From an uncultured Pseudomonadales bacterium (GTDB taxonomy: Bacteria; Pseudomonadota; Gammaproteobacteria; Pseudomonadales; Cellvibrionaceae): a DNA stretch of 9,841 nt. The DNA lies in contig CALIUX010000269.1 in NCBI GenBank assembly GCA_938048505.1, positions 1 to 9,841 on the forward strand. Reading direction: 5' to 3'. A program made the translations under genes and the position numbers. Below the pieces are notes generated by a model, which saw nothing but the letters and a program-made list of their open reading frames with translations, did not search any database and was not told the origin of the DNA. How positions within the stretch are numbered: position 1 is the stretch's first letter; every line of letters begins with the position of its first letter. Shown one piece after another: positions 6,024-9,841 of the stretch.

Positions 6024-7160
6024 TCACTGACGCGCACGCGCAAATCCATGACCTTGATTATCAACAAGTCCTTTGAGTTCCATCGTCAGCAAGCTCGACA
6101 TCAAATCACCCGCTGGTAACTCAGTGCGCTCAACGAGTAAATCAAACGGAACCGGGTCAAAGCCAAGACACTCCAGTATTCGTCGCTCATGGTCATTTGC
6201 CACAGGGTCGACCGCATGGTGTTTAGCAACTAGCGTGTTTTTAATTTCGTCACGCTTAAAAGCAAGCATGCCTTGCAACTCTTCAACGATATCGTCGGCA
6301 CATTCAACCAGTTTAGCGCCTTCACGAATTAACAGATGGCACCCTTTACTCAACGGGTTGTGAATGGAACCGGGGATAGCAAATACTTCACGGTTTTGAC
6401 CTAAAGCATAACGCGCAGTGATCAGTGAACCGCTTTTCACTGCCGATTCAACCACTAACACGCCGCAAGACAAACCACTGATAATACGATTGCGTTGAGG
6501 AAAATTACTGGGCAACGCTTTAGTCCCTAATGGGAACTCAGTCACAATGGCACCGCCCTGCGCAACAATCTGCTCGGCCACACCCAAATGACGGGCAGGG
6601 TAGATCTGATCAATACCAGTACCCAGAATCGCCAATGTTTTACCCTTAGCCTCTAATGCACCTTGATGCGCAGCGACATCAACACCCAGTGCTAAACCAC
6701 TCGTTATAGTGAAGCCATTTTCAGCAAGATCACGCGAGAACTCAACGGCATTATTGATGCCACCCGCTGTAGGACTACGGCTTCCCACAACGGCGATCTG
6801 GGGCATATTCAGTAGGCTAGGATCACCCCATACATATAGGATCGGGGGCGCACGATTGACCTCTTGAAGCAAAGAAGGGTAATACTCACTGGTCGTATCG
6901 ATGATATGAATGCCGCGCGCCTTTATCCACTCAATGTCCGAGCGCACTCTCTGCACTAAGGGGTGCGCAACACCTTGATTACGCAATGCTTGCAATATAA
7001 AAAGCGCTTCAGCTTTCAAGAAGCTCTGTAACTCTGACGCAGGTGCAGCAAAAGCTGCGGATAAATCACCATAATAGTCGAGTAAACGCCAGTAAGTCGC
7101 TACGCCAGTTTGGGGCAAGCGCAAAAGCAGCATAGTTTGTTCAAGAGAGGTTAAAAACAT
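6024..7160 (-). CDS. dprA: DNA-processing protein DprA (Smf)
   Basis: Binds incoming single-stranded DNA and loads RecA during natural transformation; cytosolic. About 378 residues, normal for the gammaproteobacterial form. Order of parts: an N-terminal helical SAM-like region (about 1-75), the Rossmann-fold core with IAVVGSRSPT (about 123-132), TSGLALGVDVAAHQGAL, LGTGIDQIYPARH, SNFPQRNRIISGLS and SGSLITARYALGQNREVFAIPG, then a C-terminal winged-helix DML1-like domain from about residue 318 (HERRILECLGFDPVPFDLLVERT to the end). All core motifs are intact. The start ATG 7160 (or GTG 7163) has no clear ribosome site, so the start is less sure than the gene. The gene is on the same strand as the tsaP-like gene upstream but separated from it by 374 bp and a strong terminator, so it probably has its own promoter. 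Confidence 0.95.
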   Translation of the reverse strand: MFLTSLEQTMLLLRLPQTGVATYWRLLDYYGDLSAAFAAPASELQSFLKAEALFILQALRNQGVAHPLVQRVRSDIEWIKARGIHIIDTTSEYYPSLLQEVNRAPPILYVWGDPSLLNMPQIAVVGSRSPTAGGINNAVEFSRDLAENGFTITSGLALGVDVAAHQGALEAKGKTLAILGTGIDQIYPARHLGVAEQIVAQGGAIVTEFPLGTKALPSNFPQRNRIISGLSCGVLVVESAVKSGSLITARYALGQNREVFAIPGSIHNPLSKGCHLLIREGAKLVECADDIVEELQGMLAFKRDEIKNTLVAKHHAVDPVANDHERRILECLGFDPVPFDLLVERTELPAGDLMSSLLTMELKGLVDNQGHGFARARQ

Positions 7161-7197
7161 CACGTTGATTGGGTGCCATACATAGTCAGTTTGTCCT

Positions 7198-7227
7198 TAC
7201 ACCGGTGTACTGTCATGAATCATGACA
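7198..7227. repeat. Two adjacent palindromes upstream of dprA
   Basis: A 12-bp perfect palindrome TACACCGGTGTA (7198-7209), one base, then a 17-bp palindrome TGTCATGAATCATGACA (7211-7227, arms of 8 bp around one A). They end 38 bp before the dprA start codon at 7160. Their placement fits operator sites. Confidence 0.6.
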
Positions 7228-7393
7228 AGGGCTAGAGAGTACCGTACATGAATTACATGCATAGAGTTACCGTGCTCCCAGCAGCAATAGCGTATCCCTT
7301 CTACACTAAACCGCTTAGGCATTAGACGCAACCCGCAATTAAAGAACACGTTCATTATGCCACTCTCAATGCTCATATCCCTTCAGTCATCTA

Positions 7394-7415
7394 GTTAGCA
7401 GTAGCTACTACTAAC
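7394..7415. repeat. 22-bp interrupted palindrome next to the terminator
   Basis: GTTAG-c-AGTAG/CTACT-a-CTAAC, complementary at 20 of 22 positions, with the perfect core AGTAGCTACT. It lies 16 bp from the strong terminator hairpin. It has no GC-rich stem or U-tract, so a protein-binding site is more likely than a second terminator. Confidence 0.5.
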
Positions 7416-7431
7416 AATGAGAGTTCATCAT

Positions 7432-7475
7432 CACAACCAAAAACAGCGACGTGAATGTCGCTGTTTTTGGTTGTG
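7432..7475 (-). terminator. Strong bidirectional intrinsic terminator after the LysM gene
   Basis: Perfect 19-bp stem: CACAACCAAAAACAGCGAC (7432-7450), loop GTGAAT, then its exact complement (7457-7475). The core CAGCGAC/GTCGCTG is followed by five T on either strand. It sits 62 bp downstream of the LysM gene stop and isolates it from dprA. The extra CACAACC/GGTTGTG base beyond the T-tract is unusual. Confidence 0.9.
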
Positions 7476-7537
7476 TGACAATAACTTTGTAACACTTATT
7501 TTTATGGATAGGCAAAGCTCAAAAGTCGCCTAGAACA

Positions 7538-8551
7538 TTAGGGGTTTTTCACTTTATCTTTTGTCGACAAAGGCCTGTCAGCTTCTAGCACCAAGCCCAA
7601 GCTGAGTTTCTCAAACGTGCGGAAGATCATCATCAAGCCAGCTCGTTCATCAGGCAATTTGACCGAGTCGCCTTTGATTCGATCACGGACAGTCCCGCCA
7701 AGTTTATAAATCGCCAGTACATTGCCGACTTTCATGCCTTCACGCTGACCACGGTTAATGACCACAACGCTCATTTTTCCAACTTGCGTTACACCGCCTT
7801 CTACCGCAATGATCTCTGCATCCACTTCGACATCAGGCGCAGAGGGGTAAAAGGTCGAATCCACTGAGCGCTCTTCATCTTCGAGTAAGCGATCGCCTAA
7901 ACGAAGCTCTTGTGTTGAACGCGTTACAGCAAGCGTTGCAATATCTTCATCAAGTGCACGCATACGAGCCGATGCAATATCGGTTGCCTCGACACCGAGC
8001 ACTTCACCCGTTACCGGATCAACATAGGTTTGGCCTTTGCGGTAAACACCGTAAGCCGCAATACTGGGATCAAATTCGCCACGCGCATAAATGCGATCGC
8101 CTTCACCCGTTAAGAGGCGTTTTGATTCACCCGAGACCACGTAAGGCGCACGCTCTAACTGATCGTTTTCGACTACGCGGCTACGTGATAAAAAATTGTT
8201 AATGCGATCAAGCGGGATAGAAGCAATCGCCTCGCGCTCATCAACAACCCGCATTTGAGGCGAGAGCTTCACTACGCGATCAATCACCACACGGGGCTTA
8301 CCATCGAGATAAACGAGGCGAACAACATCGCCAGGGTAAATGAGGTGAGGGTTTTCAATTTGCGGATTGACATGCCAAATTTCTGGCCACATCCAAGGCG
8401 TACTCAAGAAAGTATTCGAAATATCCCAAAGAGTATCTCCTTTCACGACCACATGCTGATCAGGGTAATCAGCACGGAGCTGTACTTGATCGGCGTTCAC
8501 TTGTGCTGCTAAGGCGAGCGCGCCAAGTAATCCCAAGATACGTTTTTTCAT
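7538..8551 (-). CDS. tsaP: LysM peptidoglycan-binding protein, TsaP-like (type IV pilus secretin-associated)
   Basis: Exported protein of 337 residues. The Sec signal peptide MKKRILGLLGALALAAQVNA is followed by a likely cleavage before Asp21. One LysM domain spans about 33-80 (HVVVKGDTLWDISNTFL, EIWHVNPQIENPHLIYPGDVVRL) and should bind peptidoglycan. The C-terminal part (about 235-335), with VVVINRGQREGMKVGNVLAIY, resembles the FlgT-C-like domain described for TsaP, the protein that anchors type IV pilus secretins to peptidoglycan. Its place beside dprA and divergent from def-fmt matches the Pseudomonas aeruginosa gene PA0020. The pilus role comes from family knowledge; no pilus gene is in the window. 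ATG 8551 is preceded by a weak GGGAA. The family call is firm, the gene name probable. Confidence 0.85.
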   Translation of the reverse strand: MKKRILGLLGALALAAQVNADQVQLRADYPDQHVVVKGDTLWDISNTFLSTPWMWPEIWHVNPQIENPHLIYPGDVVRLVYLDGKPRVVIDRVVKLSPQMRVVDEREAIASIPLDRINNFLSRSRVVENDQLERAPYVVSGESKRLLTGEGDRIYARGEFDPSIAAYGVYRKGQTYVDPVTGEVLGVEATDIASARMRALDEDIATLAVTRSTQELRLGDRLLEDEERSVDSTFYPSAPDVEVDAEIIAVEGGVTQVGKMSVVVINRGQREGMKVGNVLAIYKLGGTVRDRIKGDSVKLPDERAGLMMIFRTFEKLSLGLVLEADRPLSTKDKVKNP

Positions 8552-8720
8552 ATTATTGTTCCCGTCGGTATCGGCCCTTGGACATTTTAAACGTTATAAT
8601 AGTCTACTACGCGGCAGTTAGCTGTGTCTTTTGACACGTAAGCTAACCCACAAACCGTTATGTGCATGCTATGTTAGCAGCGCAATTACCCTTTTTACTA
8701 GAGGTTTGTCACAAAGGCTA
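8552..8720. promoter_or_regulatory. Divergent tsaP/def promoter region
   Basis: Between the two start codons the plus strand carries a perfect TATAAT (8595-8600), likely the -10 for def with a start near 8607, though no good -35 lies 15-19 bp upstream. On the minus strand TATTAT (8601-8596) could serve tsaP, giving a leader of about 38 nt. The two would overlap, so the genes may compete for polymerase. The def leader would be about 114 nt and holds the hairpins listed separately. Confidence 0.45.
8617..8647 (+). repeat. Bulged 12-bp hairpin in the def leader
   Basis: GTTAGCT (8617-8623) pairs with AGCTAAC (8641-8647), and GTGTC (8624-8628) with GACAC (8633-8637), with a TTTT loop and a three-base GTA bulge on the 3' arm. 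A smaller stem TGCTA-TGT-TAGCA follows at 8667-8679. Neither ends in a U-tract. No known riboswitch is recognised. Confidence 0.55.
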
Positions 8721-9227
8721 ATGGCACAATTAGAGATCCTCACATTCCCAGATCCCCGTTTACGGACTATTGCAGACCCTGTAGCGGCAGTTGACGCGTC
8801 TATTATCCAAATAGTAGATGATATGATCGAAACCATGTACGCCGCATCAGGTATTGGCCTGGCTGCGACACAGGTCAACATTCACAAGCAAATTATCGTC
8901 ATTGATTTGTCTGAAGAGCGCAACCAGCCCCAAGTTTTTATCAACCCCACGGTTGAAGCTCTGCATGATGAGACCTCAACGTACGATGAGGGCTGCCTGA
9001 GCGTACCGGGGTTCTATGAAACCATTGAGCGCCCTGTTAACGTGCGGATTTCTGCACTCGACAAAGAGGGCAACCCGTTTACATTAGAACCCGATGGTTT
9101 GCTCGCCGTTTGCATTCAGCATGAAATGGATCATTTGAATGGCAAACTGTTTGTCGACTACCTTTCAAAGCTCAAGCGTAATCGCATTCGCACTAAATTG
9201 CTCAAACAGGCTAAGCAGCAAGGTTAA
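8721..9227 (+). CDS. def: Peptide deformylase
   Basis: Removes the formyl group from the N-terminal Met of new proteins at the ribosome exit, using a bound metal (Fe2+ or a substitute). The 168-residue product has all three motifs: GIGLAATQ (44-51), EGCLSVPG (90-97) with metal ligand Cys92, and QHEMDHLNG (133-141) with ligands His134 and His138 and catalytic Glu135. The length matches the standard bacterial enzyme. The start at 8721 is chosen because [15 protein letters not shown] is the usual N-terminus and AAAGG lies close upstream; an upstream ATG-like start near 8631 would add 30 unrelated residues. It lies upstream of fmt, its functional counterpart, with a gap of 137 bp. Confidence 0.97.
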   Translation: MAQLEILTFPDPRLRTIADPVAAVDASIIQIVDDMIETMYAASGIGLAATQVNIHKQIIVIDLSEERNQPQVFINPTVEALHDETSTYDEGCLSVPGFYETIERPVNVRISALDKEGNPFTLEPDGLLAVCIQHEMDHLNGKLFVDYLSKLKRNRIRTKLLKQAKQQG

Positions 9228-9364
9228 CTCAGAAACATATTTTAGCATGATGCTTCAAGGGGCATATTTTGCCAAATACTGTTTCAGATACCTTGCTTTG
9301 CGACCGATGCAACGTTTTATAACGACCGCGAATTTTAACTTTCTCTAACGACTTGTGAGTTCTT
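9228..9364 (+). promoter_or_regulatory. def-fmt intergenic gap with possible fmt promoter
   Basis: No gene or strong terminator lies in these 137 bp. TATAAC at 9318-9323 is a 5-of-6 match to the -10 box, about 42 bp before the fmt ATG. The best -35 is TTGCTT (9293-9298) with a 19-bp spacer, so the promoter is weak or absent. The small stem GGCA-TATTT-TGCC is too short to be a terminator, and readthrough from def is likely. Confidence 0.3.
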
Positions 9365-9841
9365 ATGCCTGCCCCCTCTTCTTTACGTATTCTTTTTGCG
9401 GGCACGCCCGATTTTGCCGCTTGTCATTTGCAAGCGTTACTCAATAGCCCGCATGAGGTGATTGGGGTTTACACACAACCTGACCGCCCAGCAGGCCGAG
9501 GCAAAAAACTGCAAGCCAGCCCCGTTAAGCAACTGGCTCAAACGGCTAATATTCCCATCGAGCAGCCAGTGAGCCTGAAAGGGGCTGACGAACAAGCAGC
9601 CTTGGCAGCCTACCGGGCAGACATCATGATCGTAGTTGCATATGGGCTATTACTGCCCCAAGCGGTTTTAGATGCGCCCAAGTATGGTTGCCTCAATGTA
9701 CATGGCTCAATATTACCCCGCTGGCGCGGTGCAGCGCCCATTCAACGCGCGATAGAAGCAGGCGATGCCGAAACGGGCATTACCATTATGCAAATGGATG
9801 CCGGGTTAGATACCGGCGATATGCTCTATAAAAATACGTGC
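9365..9841 (+). CDS. fmt: Methionyl-tRNA formyltransferase, 3'-truncated by window edge
   Basis: Transfers a formyl group from 10-formyltetrahydrofolate to Met-tRNA(fMet) in the cytosol, for translation initiation. The frame opens at ATG 9365 and stays open to the window end: 159 residues, about half of a normal protein of around 315. Visible motifs are [16 protein letters not shown] near the start, [31 protein letters not shown], the active-site loop [20 protein letters not shown] with Asn111 and His113, and [17 protein letters not shown] with Asp149. These correspond to the catalytic Asn, His and Asp of the Escherichia coli enzyme, displaced by five residues. The N-terminus is therefore about five residues longer (MPAPSS before LRI). 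Only a weak GTGAG precedes the start. Confidence 0.97.
   Translation, partial: MPAPSSLRILFAGTPDFAACHLQALLNSPHEVIGVYTQPDRPAGRGKKLQASPVKQLAQTANIPIEQPVSLKGADEQAALAAYRADIMIVVAYGLLLPQAVLDAPKYGCLNVHGSILPRWRGAAPIQRAIEAGDAETGITIMQMDAGLDTGDMLYKNTC

Larger units (their letters stand above)
7164..7431. promoter_or_regulatory. dprA: Palindrome-rich upstream region of dprA
   Basis: No gene is visible here. The part nearest dprA holds the perfect palindrome TACACCGGTGTA (7198-7209) and, one base further, TGTCATGA-A-TCATGACA (7211-7227). A second CATG pair lies at 7247-7259, and a 22-bp interrupted palindrome at 7394-7415. I found no convincing -35/-10 pair; TTGTCA on the minus strand (7229-7224) and TGTAAT (7257-7252) are isolated matches. 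The palindromes look like regulator sites, but no regulator can be named. Confidence 0.45.

Noticed and set aside
8631..8636. Perfect -35 box TTGACA upstream of def
   Set aside because: No -10-like sequence occurs 15-19 bp downstream, and the bases belong to the hairpin loop and arm.
8631..8720. Upstream start giving def 30 extra residues
   Set aside because: It is a TTG in the hairpin region, the added residues are unrelated to deformylases, and the ATG at 8721 has a nearby AAAGG and the standard N-terminus.
9139..9348. 69-codon plus-strand frame overlapping the end of def
   Set aside because: It is a frame-shifted shadow of def running into the gap, without motif or ribosome site.

Overview
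The window is ordinary chromosomal DNA of a gammaproteobacterium with moderate G+C. The strongest evidence is the block fmt-def running rightward, with a LysM protein (TsaP-like) and dprA running leftward from the other side. This divergent arrangement is familiar from Pseudomonas and relatives. The tRNA also encodes its own CCA end, as in gammaproteobacteria. I cannot name a genus from the sequence alone. I see no insertion sequence, phage gene or CRISPR array.

Left part (1-1128, + strand): the 3' two-thirds of an adenylylsulfate kinase gene (cysC), cut by the window edge, is followed after 35 bp by a hexapeptide-repeat acyltransferase gene. Together they hint at sulfate activation and acylation of small or surface molecules, but the substrates are unknown. 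The two genes converge on the next block across a 94-bp AT-rich gap.

Second block (1223-5188, - strand): a tightly packed four-gene operon. In transcription order it encodes a retropepsin-like aspartic protease lipoprotein (PF05618, often misnamed 'ATP-dependent zinc protease'), an inactive-transglutaminase (UUP1) protein with a seven-helix C-terminal domain, a RimK-related ATP-grasp 'alpha-L-glutamate ligase-like' enzyme, and a thioredoxin-fold redox protein with a CNHC motif. Stops and starts overlap or are separated by only a few bases. The first three form a conserved but poorly understood cell-envelope module: a cytosolic amide ligase, an inner-membrane protein with a periplasmic domain, and a predicted outer-membrane protease. 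The redoxin as fourth partner is the most interesting local addition.

Middle (5281-5803, - strand): a small tautomerase-superfamily protein lies just downstream of a tRNA-Arg gene (anticodon TCG). The tRNA has a good promoter and an intrinsic terminator. That terminator ends only 35 bp before the tautomerase start codon.

Right part (6024-9841): dprA (DNA processing during transformation) and a tsaP-like LysM secretin-associated gene are on the - strand. They are separated by a 374-bp gap holding a very strong 19-bp hairpin terminator and three palindromes. Divergent to these, on the + strand, are def and the 5' half of fmt, whose products remove and add the N-formyl group in translation initiation. 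The def leader can fold into a 12-bp bulged hairpin.
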